A stretch of DNA of 64,000 nt from Pseudanabaena mucicola str. Chao 1806 (GTDB taxonomy: Bacteria > Cyanobacteriota > Cyanobacteriia > Pseudanabaenales > Pseudanabaenaceae): the NCBI RefSeq assembly GCF_030323025.1, contig NZ_CP097329.1, positions 4,202,001 to 4,266,000 on the forward strand. Direction: 5' to 3'. Position numbers and translations under genes: made by a program. The notes under the pieces were generated by a model. The model was not told the DNA's origin, made no database searches, and saw only the letters and a list, made by a program, of their open reading frames with translations. Below are positions 43,669 through 52,303 of this stretch, one piece after another (position 1 is the stretch's first letter; each line of letters begins with the position of its first letter).

Positions 43669-44988
43669 TTATAGAAAATCACGAGGATCGGTGATGTGCC
43701 CTGTTAAAGCGGATGCAGCAGCCGTATAGGGCGAAGCAAGATAAATTTGCGCTTGCTTATTACCCATACGTCCAGGGAAGTTACGATTAGTAGTGGAAAC
43801 ACAAACCTCAGCTTCATTGACTCGACCAAAGGTATCTTGTGGTCCCCCCAAACAAGCCGCACAGGAAGGTGATGCAGGCTCAATGCAACCCGCTTGCAAG
43901 AAAATTTCAGAAAGGGTTAACCCACCAATCTTAACGCTAAATAGATCGTTGTATACCTTCTGTGTTGCAGGTACAAGATAGGTAGGAACCCTCACCTGTT
44001 GCCCCTTCAGCAATTTAGCAGCATGGTAAAAGTCTTCAGTTTTCCCACCAGTGCAAGAACCGATGTAAACTCGATCAATTTTGACATCTGTCACTTCGCG
44101 GACAAGGGCTCGATTGTCAGGAGAGTGGGGCTTGGCAACTACTGGCTCTAGTTTGGACACATCGTATTGCTTAGCATAATAGTAAGACGCATCAGCATCG
44201 GCATAGAGTGCTTCAAATAGCTTATTAGTACGCGATCGCACATAGTCAAAGGTAGTCTGATCAGGCGCAATCACACCATTTTTACCACCTGCCTCGATCG
44301 CCATATTACAAAGAGTCATCCGTTCTTCCATCGTCAACTTAGAAATTGCCTCACCGCTAATTTCCAAGGCACGATAGTTTGCCCCACTAACGCTGATATC
44401 ACCGATGACGTGCAAGATTAAATCTTTTGCCAAGAGGTAAGGAGGCATTTCGCCTTCAAAGACAAACTTCATTGAGGCAGGTACTTTGATCAACAATTTG
44501 CCTGTCCCCATCACAAAGGCAGCATCAGTATTACCAATACCCGTAGCAAACTGCCCAAAGGCTCCCGCATTGCAGGTATGGGAATCAGTGCCAAATAGAA
44601 CTTCCCCTGGTCTGGTGTGACCTTCTTGAGCTAAAGCTACATGGCATACCCCTTTGTAATCAGGGTTAGCTTTAAAGTTAGCTAGATCAGTAATATCGTA
44701 GAAATATTTAATGTCCTGCTCTTTGGCAAAATCTCGTAAAATATCGACGTTGCGATTTGCCCTTGCATCCTTAGTGAAAATGTAATGATCAGGAATTAAA
44801 ACGATTTTTTCCCTGTCCCACACCTTCGCATCATCACCAAATTCTTTCTTGAAAATGCCAATTGTACCAGGACCACAGACATCATGGGTCATCAGCAGGT
44901 CAGCATTCACCCAAATATTTTCGCCAGGACTAACGTAGCTTTTTCCTGAAGCTTTTGCCAAAATCTTTTCGGTGAGTGTCATTCCCAT
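43669..44988 (-). CDS. leuC: 3-isopropylmalate dehydratase large subunit (LeuC/aconitase family)
   Basis: 4Fe-4S hydro-lyase of leucine synthesis; pairs with a LeuD small subunit not in the window. 439 residues. Motifs: MTHDVCGPGTIGIF, FGTDSHTCNAGAFGQFATGIG, and iron ligands in IGSCTGGKTEDF and SCAACLGG. Its length and the D-V-C-G-P opening place it in the shorter, archaeal-like LeuC/HacA subgroup rather than the 466-residue E. coli type. Start may be ATG 44988 or 44982. Family B repeat lies just upstream. Confidence 0.9.
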   Translation of the reverse strand: MGMTLTEKILAKASGKSYVSPGENIWVNADLLMTHDVCGPGTIGIFKKEFGDDAKVWDREKIVLIPDHYIFTKDARANRNVDILRDFAKEQDIKYFYDITDLANFKANPDYKGVCHVALAQEGHTRPGEVLFGTDSHTCNAGAFGQFATGIGNTDAAFVMGTGKLLIKVPASMKFVFEGEMPPYLLAKDLILHVIGDISVSGANYRALEISGEAISKLTMEERMTLCNMAIEAGGKNGVIAPDQTTFDYVRSRTNKLFEALYADADASYYYAKQYDVSKLEPVVAKPHSPDNRALVREVTDVKIDRVYIGSCTGGKTEDFYHAAKLLKGQQVRVPTYLVPATQKVYNDLFSVKIGGLTLSEIFLQAGCIEPASPSCAACLGGPQDTFGRVNEAEVCVSTTNRNFPGRMGNKQAQIYLASPYTAAASALTGHITDPRDFL

Positions 44989-45030
44989 AATTGTGATGTC
45001 CTTGCCTAGATGCTGATTCCTACTTATTTA

Positions 45031-45134
45031 TAAGTAGCTAGACATAAGTAACCTAAAAACCGAGAAGTTTGCTCCGCCCGCTACGCGGGCGGTACAAACT
45101 CTGGTTTTAGGTTTTAATTAAGTTGAGCTACTTA
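45031..45134 (+). repeat. MITE-like family B, copy 4
   Basis: 104 bp between TAAGTAGCT and AGCTACTTA, with a central CTCCGCCCGCTACGCGGGCG palindrome slightly different from the other copies. Lies upstream of leuC. Confidence 0.8.
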
Positions 45135-45273
45135 AATCTAAATATTAGTTATATTGATTTAGAATTATAGTCCGAGATCAGAAATTTTTGATGCTTCCTG
45201 TCTAATTAAACGTCAGAGCGATAAGAGTGCAAAATAGCGCCAATACTTAGCAGTCCTTAATAGTTGTAATATT

Positions 45274-45325
45274 GTCTTCGACTTCGCTCAGCCATCTATA
45301 AAAATGGCTGAGCGAAGTCGAAGAC
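45274..45325. repeat. Perfect 22-bp palindrome, second CTTCGACTTCGCTCA copy
   Basis: Arms 45274-45295 and 45304-45325, loop of 8. Arm core as in 11643-11658. Located downstream of the ochre-interrupted gene. Confidence 0.7.
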
Positions 45326-45365
45326 ACTCACACCTCATTTTGGACATATCACAAAAATCTCAACT

Positions 45366-46091
45366 TTATGGCTGACTGCTAAATTCCGAGCTACTGACAA
45401 TTTCTAGCGATCGCAAATCAATTTCAGCAACCTTGAGTTTATTGACAGAGGTATATAAAACTGACAACCGATTATTTTTAATTGCGGAATAACCATTAAA
45501 TCGATCCACCTGATCGACCAACACTTTAAAGCTTGTACCTACCGCGTTAGAGGTAGCAATTTGTTTCTGATCGCTATCATTGATACGTTTAGCGTTGTTT
45601 GTATCTTTATCCACTAACACATACAGAAAGGCAGCTACAGGAACTTGCTTCTTTTCAGAATTAAGATTTGCAATAGGACTATTGATAATGGGAGTGCCAT
45701 TTGCAGCTAGGGCAATCGTAGATAAGAATAGTCCTTAACTTTTGGGTCGCAACCAATAGGAGCGCTTTTGGTTGGGGTCAAAGAACATATAGTTTTAAAT
45801 GGAACTAGATTCTTTAGAACCTGCCCTGTAGTCATAGTCTTGAATTAGATATAGGGGCACTTGTAGGATTTCCGAGCCAGCGATTGGATTAAATGTGCCA
45901 ATTTCAGTCTTTGCCTTAACTTGCTCATTTTTCACGATGTTAATAACACTGTCAATTTGTCTAGTTCTCGTAGCTTGTACAATCACTTAAATTGCTGAGG
46001 CTGATAGCGAGAGCATTGCAAGAAGTCCAGCCACCAAAATAATGACAGCATTAATGCGCCAAGTATAGCGAAAGACTTGTCGTAATTTCAT
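45366..46091 (-). pseudogene. Membrane-anchored protein gene interrupted by three in-frame TAA codons
   Basis: A single frame of 242 codons from ATG 46091 to the TAA at 45366-45368, with internal TAA at codons 35, 99 and 119 and no frame change. N terminus MKLRQVFRYTWRINAVII then hydrophobic residues 17-34 form a transmembrane anchor. Later segments read FNPIAGSEILQVPLYLIQDY, YMFFDPNQKRSYWLRPKS and ALAANGTPIINSPIANLNSE, which look like normal protein. I do not recognise the family. Simplest reading is a recent pseudogene; see findings for alternatives. Confidence 0.65.
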
Positions 46092-46215
46092 GTTTATTTC
46101 TTTTGATATGACTAAGGTCTGCAACAGGAGCGCTAAACCTAGTAAGTTTCATAAAGACTTGCATTGCAAGCCTCTGAAACAACTCTGAAACAACTAAGCA
46201 ATAAGTCTTCAATTG

Positions 46216-46719
46216 CTAGGGAGCAACGTAGCCTTGAATATTCTCAGGACGTAAGGGACGCATAATTTGATTCGCACGGACTACCTGCTGATCTGTTCCT
46301 TGAACAACAATCAGATATTTGCCCTCATTGAGACGATTGCGGAGAGGTACAGAATCACTACTAGTAGCAACACCAACACCGCCGCCGATAAATATGCTGC
46401 CCATCGCACCACCAAATGCTCCGAGCAATCCGCCGACTAGATGATTGCCAATACTGCCAGCCCATGCAAAAGTATGTAAATCAGTAACAAGGCTAAAACC
46501 AATTCCTGCTAAAAAGCCAAAGGGAATTAGCCAATAGGACATAAAAAAGGCTTGTTTGCGACCTTGAACAAGGGGATCGATAAAACCAAGGTCTTCGGCA
46601 CTTTTGTAGCCTTTACCCAAAATCGAAATTGCTTCCATCGGAAAATTAGCCGCTTCTAGCTGGGTATATACCTCTTCAGCCTTCAAGCGATCGCTCCAAA
46701 CACTAACCAAATAATTCAT
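46216..46719 (-). CDS. Hypothetical membrane protein with glycine-rich helices
   Basis: 167 residues. N-terminal 55 residues form a small alpha/beta domain (VWSDRLKAEEVYTQLEAANF and ISILGKGY) like general-stress-protein 17M regulators. Two hydrophobic stretches (about 60-78 and 88-118) are glycine-rich (GGLLGAFGGAMGSIFIGGGVG), followed by a short soluble end (KYLIVVQGTDQQVVRANQIM). This arrangement is common in cyanobacterial proteins of unknown function. Confidence 0.7.
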   Translation of the reverse strand: MNYLVSVWSDRLKAEEVYTQLEAANFPMEAISILGKGYKSAEDLGFIDPLVQGRKQAFFMSYWLIPFGFLAGIGFSLVTDLHTFAWAGSIGNHLVGGLLGAFGGAMGSIFIGGGVGVATSSDSVPLRNRLNEGKYLIVVQGTDQQVVRANQIMRPLRPENIQGYVAP

Positions 46720-46861
46720 ATACTCTTAATATTTTTAGATATGATTAAAACTAAATAACTGCTGAGCAATATCGTAATCTTAATTTTGCCCCTATTAGCT
46801 GTCCTCAGTTAGATTAATGTTTGGAGTAATTCTCCAAATATTAATATCATCTCCTTTAACT

Positions 46862-47569
46862 ATGACCTTGCCAATTCTTTACTCATTTCGACGTTGCCCC
46901 TATGCAATTCGGGCAAGGATGGCGCTTGCCTATGCAGGGATTGCTTACGAATTGAGGGAAGTTTCGCTCAAAAATAAGCCTAAAGAAATGTTGGAGATTT
47001 CTCCTAAGGGAACGACACCAGTAATGCAGATTTTTAAGGATGTTAAGAACGCTGATCAAGATTCTATTCCAAGTTTTTTAATTCTTGAAGAGAGCTTAGA
47101 CATTATGAGTTGGGCTGCCCAGCAAAATGATCCCTGTAATTGGCAAAATTTAACGGACGCAGATTTAGCGATCGCTCAACAATTAATTAAAACCAATGAT
47201 GGCGAATTTAAGAAGGCTTTAGATCGCTACAAATATCCCAATCGTTTTCCTGAGCAATCACAAGAGTTTTATCGTCAACAAGCGGAAGAGATTCTCCAAG
47301 TTTTAGAACTTCAACTTCAACAGAATAAATTCCTGATTTGCGATCGCCAAACCCTTGCGGATATGGCAATTTTCCCTTTTATCAGACAGTTCGCCTATGT
47401 AAATATCGATTGGTTTCACTCCAGCCCTTATTCCTATCTCCAAAAATGGCTCCAGTGGCATGAAACTAGCGAAATATTTGAGTTTGTCATGCAGAAATTT
47501 CCTCCATGGATACCAGAACTGAAAAAAGTCATCATTAGCCAAGGTTTTGTTAATAGTCCTGCTTTGTAG
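46862..47569 (+). CDS. Glutathione S-transferase family protein
   Basis: 235 residues from ATG 46862. Thioredoxin-like N-terminal domain with YSFRRCPYAIRARMALAYAG (Cys in the active-site helix), KNKPKEML, and the cis-Pro segment GTTPVM; an all-helical C-terminal domain follows (LADMAIFPFIRQFAYV). It may act in detoxification or peroxide defence. An upstream ATG at 46817 would add 15 residues before the fold, so 46862 is preferred. Confidence 0.85.
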   Translation: MTLPILYSFRRCPYAIRARMALAYAGIAYELREVSLKNKPKEMLEISPKGTTPVMQIFKDVKNADQDSIPSFLILEESLDIMSWAAQQNDPCNWQNLTDADLAIAQQLIKTNDGEFKKALDRYKYPNRFPEQSQEFYRQQAEEILQVLELQLQQNKFLICDRQTLADMAIFPFIRQFAYVNIDWFHSSPYSYLQKWLQWHETSEIFEFVMQKFPPWIPELKKVIISQGFVNSPAL

Positions 47570-47653
47570 GGCTGTTAACAAAATCTTGGCTCTCGTTTTA
47601 GCGCAAAGCGCTGTCGGTATAAAATAGACTTGAATGAATATGGAGCTAATCGA

Positions 47654-49228
47654 ATGAAACCCCTTGCCCTTTTGAGTGTTTCTGATAAAACAGGACTACT
47701 CGACCTTGCCCGTGAGCTATCTACTACCTACAATTTTCAGTTAATCAGTAGTGGTGGCACAGCCAAGGCAATCAAGGCGGCCGAGCTTGAAGTTACTAAG
47801 GTTTCTGACTATACGGGAGCACCCGAAATTTTGGGGGGACGGGTCAAGACTTTGCATCCGCGCATTCATGGTGGTATTTTGGCGCGACTTGATCTGCCCG
47901 AACATCAGCAAGACTTGAATGATAATGCCATCCAGCCAATTCGGATTGTGGTCGTGAACCTCTATCCATTTGAAGAAACGATCGCCAAGCCTAATGTCAC
48001 TCTCGAAGATGCAATCGAAAATATAGATATTGGGGGACCGACACTGATCCGCGCTTCGGCTAAAAATTATAAACATGTGGCTGTATTGTCTAACCCTAAC
48101 CAATATGCCGAATTGCTGGATGAACTCAAGACAAACAAAGGTGAAACCACACTAGAGTTTCGACAAAAATTAGCAGTTGCCGCCTTCAAACATACCCAGT
48201 CCTACGACACGGCGATCGCAAAATACTTGAGTGATGATTTAGTCTCGAATCTGGTCAGTCTCGAAGAAAAATCAGCAAATACACTTTCTTCTTCTTATAC
48301 CTTGCTATGCAACAATCCTAAGCCATTGCGCTATGGTGAAAATCCCCACCAACCCGCTACATGGTATCAAGTAGGAGCAACTCCTAAGGGTTGGTCAGAT
48401 GCTAAACAATTGCAAGGGAAAGAGCTTAGCTTTAATAATTTGCTTGATCTCGAAGCGGCTCGTAGCATTATTGCCGAATTTGGAGATGATCGACCTGCTG
48501 CGGTGATCATCAAGCACAATAATCCCTGTGGCGTAGCGATCGGTGCGACGATTGCCGAAGCTTATCAAAAAGCCTTTGAAGCAGATTCTACTTCTGCTTT
48601 CGGTGGGATCGTTGCACTCAATCGTCCCATTGACGAAGAGACAGCCCAACTTCTCAATAAAACCTTTTTGGAATGTGTAGTTACAACTGCCTGTGTGCCT
48701 AGTGTGGCAGCCATCCTCAGCAAAAAGCAAAATCTGCGGGTACTCGTTCTATCCGATTTCCAGCAAGGTTCCCATGAGACCGTCAAAACGATCGCAGGGG
48801 GAATGCTCGTCCAGAGATCCGATGATGAATCAGTCAAGTCTGACACATGGAAAGTGGTCACTCAAAAGCAACCAACTCCTGAACAGTTACAGGAACTAAT
48901 TTTCGCTTGGAAAGTAAGTCGTCATGTCAAATCCAATGCGATCGTCATTACCAAAGATTCCACTACCATCGGTATCGGTGCGGGGCAAATGAATCGTGTG
49001 GGTTCTGCGAAAATTGCTCTAGAGCAAGCAGGCGAAAAGGCTCAAGGGGCATTTCTCGCGAGTGATGGCTTCTTCCCCTTTGATGACTCAGTACGGACGG
49101 CTGCTGCTGCTGGTATTACGGCGATCGTGCAACCAGGGGGCAGTTTACGCGATGCCGACTCAATCAAGGCAGCCGATGATCTTGGTTTAGTAATGGTGTT
49201 TACAGGCGTAAGGCACTTCTTGCACTAA
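47654..49228 (+). CDS. purH: Bifunctional AICAR formyltransferase/IMP cyclohydrolase
   Basis: Last two steps of purine synthesis. 524 residues. N-terminal IMP cyclohydrolase (MGS-like) domain: LALLSVSDKTGL and GGRVKTLHPRIHGGIL; C-terminal transformylase: LRYGENPHQPA, KHNNPCGVAIG and SDGFFPFDDSVRTAAAAGI. ATG 47654 is chosen, with GGAG eight bases upstream; an earlier in-frame TTG is not needed. Convergent with trpD across a shared terminator. Confidence 0.96.
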   Translation: MKPLALLSVSDKTGLLDLARELSTTYNFQLISSGGTAKAIKAAELEVTKVSDYTGAPEILGGRVKTLHPRIHGGILARLDLPEHQQDLNDNAIQPIRIVVVNLYPFEETIAKPNVTLEDAIENIDIGGPTLIRASAKNYKHVAVLSNPNQYAELLDELKTNKGETTLEFRQKLAVAAFKHTQSYDTAIAKYLSDDLVSNLVSLEEKSANTLSSSYTLLCNNPKPLRYGENPHQPATWYQVGATPKGWSDAKQLQGKELSFNNLLDLEAARSIIAEFGDDRPAAVIIKHNNPCGVAIGATIAEAYQKAFEADSTSAFGGIVALNRPIDEETAQLLNKTFLECVVTTACVPSVAAILSKKQNLRVLVLSDFQQGSHETVKTIAGGMLVQRSDDESVKSDTWKVVTQKQPTPEQLQELIFAWKVSRHVKSNAIVITKDSTTIGIGAGQMNRVGSAKIALEQAGEKAQGAFLASDGFFPFDDSVRTAAAAGITAIVQPGGSLRDADSIKAADDLGLVMVFTGVRHFLH

Positions 49229-49234
49229 CTTCTC

Positions 49235-49262
49235 AAAAAAGCGCCCCTTGGGGCGCTTTTTT
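49235..49262. terminator. Bidirectional terminator between purH and trpD
   Basis: GCGCCCC-TT-GGGGCGC stem inside A6 and T6 runs. Confidence 0.9.
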
Positions 49263-50307
49263 ATTTTAGGAATCGCACTAATGCTTCTGCCTTGTCCCAT
49301 GCTGCGCCACTTTGGATGATCTGTGAGGCAATTTCCACACCTTCATTCCAACTATTGGCAACACCAGCAATCCGCAGGGCTAAACCACTATTGAGCGCCA
49401 CACAATCCGCTTGAGCGCGATCGCCTTTTCCTTGCAAAACCGCTTTTAAGATCTCGGCATTTTCTTGAACATTGCCACCCTTTAGGCTTGCTAATGGGGC
49501 AGGCGTTAATCCTAAATCTTGAGGGTTAATTACCTCCTCTGTGACCTGACCATTACTCAAAAATGAAATATCTGTAAGATCACCTAAACCTGCTTCGTCT
49601 AGTCCTTCGCGGCTATGCAAAACTACCGCTTGTTGACGATCAAGTAAGCGTAGTGCTTCGGCTACGGTATGGGTTAGGCTCTTATTGTAAACTCCCAAAA
49701 CCTGAGCAGTGGGATGGAGTGGATTCACTAAAGGTCCAATCAAGTTGAAGACAGTACGCACTCCTAAATTCTTGCGAATTGCACCTACAGATTTCATGGC
49801 TGGATGCCAATTGGGCGCAAATAGAAAGGTAATACCTACTACCGAGAGAGCCTCATAAATTTTTTCGATGGGTGAGGCAAGATGAATTCCGATCGCTTCT
49901 AAGACATCAGCAGACCCTGAACGACTGGAAACAGCACGATTTCCATGTTTGGCTACAGGTATCCCTGCGGCTGCTACTACAAAAGCAACTGAAGTGGAAA
50001 TATTAAAAGTAGAAGCCCCATCACCCCCTGTCCCACAGGTATCAATTAAAGGTTTTGAACGATCAACAATATGACCAAACTGATCCTTCGATTTTTGTCC
50101 TTCACTTTGAGATTGCAGCACGTTTGCCATCGCCGCTAATTCCGAAGCGTCAACTCCTTTTAGTTGCAAAGCAATCAAAATTGCACCCGATAACTCTGGA
50201 GCGATCGCACCTTCTAGCCATCCCTGCATCAGAGATGTTGCTTGTTCACTCGTTAAGGACTGTCGATCAATAAGTTGTTTCAACAATTGAGACCAATTTT
50301 GTTCCAT
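49261..50307 (-). CDS. trpD: Anthranilate phosphoribosyltransferase
   Basis: Second step of tryptophan synthesis. 348 residues, typical. Motifs: [18 protein letters not shown] (PRPP site), [34 protein letters not shown] and [10 protein letters not shown]. Stands alone; a possible TrpE homologue is at the other end of the window, about 48 kb away, so there is no trp operon here. A family C repeat lies upstream in its leader region. Confidence 0.95.
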   Translation of the reverse strand: MEQNWSQLLKQLIDRQSLTSEQATSLMQGWLEGAIAPELSGAILIALQLKGVDASELAAMANVLQSQSEGQKSKDQFGHIVDRSKPLIDTCGTGGDGASTFNISTSVAFVVAAAGIPVAKHGNRAVSSRSGSADVLEAIGIHLASPIEKIYEALSVVGITFLFAPNWHPAMKSVGAIRKNLGVRTVFNLIGPLVNPLHPTAQVLGVYNKSLTHTVAEALRLLDRQQAVVLHSREGLDEAGLGDLTDISFLSNGQVTEEVINPQDLGLTPAPLASLKGGNVQENAEILKAVLQGKGDRAQADCVALNSGLALRIAGVANSWNEGVEIASQIIQSGAAWDKAEALVRFLK

Positions 50308-50407
50308 AATTTTCTGATTAGCTAAATATTTTAGGAAGTGCTGCTCTCCCTAAAAGATAAGAATACACTGGTTTTTGGTGTAGATAGATCAATGTGCATT
50401 GGTCAGC

Positions 50408-50512
50408 TATTGCAGTTTTCAAATGAGTACGTACTCATTTGAAAACTAAAAAGCAAGAATAATCAGGGTTTTGAGTTTTCATTTTGCCGTAGGCAAAATG
50501 AAAACTGCAATA
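50408..50512. repeat. MITE-like family C, copy 1
   Basis: 105 bp with ends TATTGCAGTTTTCA and TGAAAACTGCAATA. Two internal hairpins: TTTTCAAATGAGTAC palindrome and CATTTTGCC-GTA-GGCAAAATG. Same length and interior as 55329-55433. Flanking TA dinucleotides fit IS630/Tc1-type insertion. Confidence 0.75.
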
Positions 50513-50559
50513 ATAGGGGGTAGATTCTGAAAAGGCTATTTTATCGGGAAATTGGGTCT

Positions 50560-50712
50560 AAAACCCCGTCCTTCTAGGACGGCTTCGTATTAATCTATGC
50601 TATAATATACAGCATAAGATTCTACAAATCGATGTTAGTCCTCGAAGCAAAACTAAGTTGTCTCGCTGAATCAGGAATCCCCGTCACTTCAGTGCGGGGA
50701 GTGTCAAGCTCA
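50560..50712. mobile_element. IS200/IS605-derived mini-element
   Basis: Begins AAAACCCCGTCCTTCTAGGA hairpin and ends CCCCGTCACTTCAGTGCGGG followed by AGTGTCAA, patterns typical of left and right ends of IS200/IS605 elements in cyanobacteria. No tnpA or tnpB inside. A palindromic TATGCTATAATATACAGCAT lies between. Confidence 0.5.
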
Positions 50713-50760
50713 TAAAATAGGGTAGTCCTATTGGTTAAACGCTTAAGCAATCACGATATC

Positions 50761-52299
50761 TCACATTTGCTGCTTCACCAATACCATTACCCGATTCACC
50801 GCATCCTGTAGGAAGACTTTGAGAAACTCATCACGGCGATTCAACTGGAACTGACGCTGCACTACTTCTGCAATACCGCCATCTCCCCAATCACGATCGC
50901 GGCTAAAGTATTCGATAAAACTCTTGCCAGCAATACGGGTCAGGTAAGCTGCTGTTACTGATTGAATTGTTGCTTTGAGAACTAAGCCCACCACCGTTAG
51001 AGAAATAGCTGTAGTCACAATCTGGACTACACCTTTGACAATACCGAGACTAACTAAGGTTCGAGTGAGGGAATTCGCTAATTCTTTACCGCGCTCAATA
51101 TTGATTTCACAGCCATACACTCTACCAATTTCCACAACCATCTGGGCGTTGATGGCGGCAGTAGCCAAGAGATCGACAACGGGCAAAGGTGTGGCAAATA
51201 CCGCTCCGACTACTAGCCATTGAAACTTCTCAACAACTTTTTCAGCTTCTGCTTGTTGCTGTTGTGCAAGAACCTCACGAGTTTCTTCTGTTAGCCTTTG
51301 TGATCGCAATAACACATTATCGGCAACTAGCTCATCACCTTCATAGCTGAGAATATCGAGAATCCGCGCCAGCAATGGTTGAATTTTGGGCTTAGGTGTG
51401 ACGACTTCGCCATTATCGAGGGTAATCGCTGCAGGACTAGCAGCGATTATGACAACATCTTCAGGGGCGATCAAACCAAAAACCCGAGATCGCAAACTAG
51501 TGTGAATCATTTCGCGATCGCTTTTAGTGAGGCGATCAATTTTATTAAGCGCCAAAATCGTTCGCTTGCCAATTTCCGTCAGTGCTTTCAGGACTTCAAA
51601 TTCTGAGCGACGCAAATCATCATCTACCACAAATACAATCAAATCTGCTTCTGTAGCAATTTTTCGTGCTGATCGTTCGTGATCGCTACCTAATAAGCTA
51701 GCCTCTAAAATTCCCGGACAATCGGTAAATTGAATCGGTACTTCTAGATTTGGAAACTGTACGGGGGCATAGACTTTCCCTAATTGTGTAGTTCCCATCG
51801 TTGCGCCGACTTCTCCTTTATTGGCGATATCTTGCAACGATAGACCTAACAAACTATTAACCAGCGAAGTTTTGCCTGCGGAGCCGACTCCAAATACAAC
51901 AACGCGCAATTCTTGACGGATGAAGTTCTGCTTTAATTGTTCAGTCTGATCCGCTAGCGATCTCCGCATCACCTCATCTTGGATCTGCTCAACTTGACGT
52001 TCTAGGGCTTCGAGACTGTCCTGAGCCGCTTCGATTTTGTCCGTTGGTGCATCAGGGATGGGGCGTGGTGGCGTTGGTTCCGATTGAAAGAGATTAATAT
52101 AGCGCCAAGTTACAAAAAATAAGCCTGCCAATACACCCATAACTAACAGCACCACAAAGCCGCCTAAAATTGGCGATGATTTGGCGACGAGTTGATAGAT
52201 TTGGATGATGCGATCAAGTAAGGGAACAACAAAGGAAATGACTAGACCAAAACAGCCTAAAACAATGAGCGATCGCAACCAAGGGAACTTTCTGCTCAT
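50761..52299 (-). CDS. Membrane-associated GTPase with DUF697-like C-terminal domain
   Basis: 512 residues from ATG 52299, four bases after the ATPase stop. Two transmembrane helices at about 11-30 and 46-65, then coiled coil, then a dynamin-like/Era-like G domain: GVGSAGKTS (P loop, about 137-145), DCPG, and NKID. The C-terminal half has hydrophobic helices (VVGAVFATPLPVVDLLATAA) as in YcjF/DUF697 proteins. Likely membrane stress or remodelling GTPase. Translational coupling with the P-type ATPase suggests cotranscription. Confidence 0.85.
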   Translation of the reverse strand: MSRKFPWLRSLIVLGCFGLVISFVVPLLDRIIQIYQLVAKSSPILGGFVVLLVMGVLAGLFFVTWRYINLFQSEPTPPRPIPDAPTDKIEAAQDSLEALERQVEQIQDEVMRRSLADQTEQLKQNFIRQELRVVVFGVGSAGKTSLVNSLLGLSLQDIANKGEVGATMGTTQLGKVYAPVQFPNLEVPIQFTDCPGILEASLLGSDHERSARKIATEADLIVFVVDDDLRRSEFEVLKALTEIGKRTILALNKIDRLTKSDREMIHTSLRSRVFGLIAPEDVVIIAASPAAITLDNGEVVTPKPKIQPLLARILDILSYEGDELVADNVLLRSQRLTEETREVLAQQQQAEAEKVVEKFQWLVVGAVFATPLPVVDLLATAAINAQMVVEIGRVYGCEINIERGKELANSLTRTLVSLGIVKGVVQIVTTAISLTVVGLVLKATIQSVTAAYLTRIAGKSFIEYFSRDRDWGDGGIAEVVQRQFQLNRRDEFLKVFLQDAVNRVMVLVKQQM

Positions 52300-52303
52300 G
52301 GGC

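Noticed and set aside
47741-48103. 120-residue minus-strand frame within purH
   Set aside because: Shadow of purH; no independent start signal or domain.
50635-50720. Short frame beginning MLVLEAKLSCLAESG in the IS605-like element
   Set aside because: Too short and coincides with the palindromic right end, so more likely non-coding.
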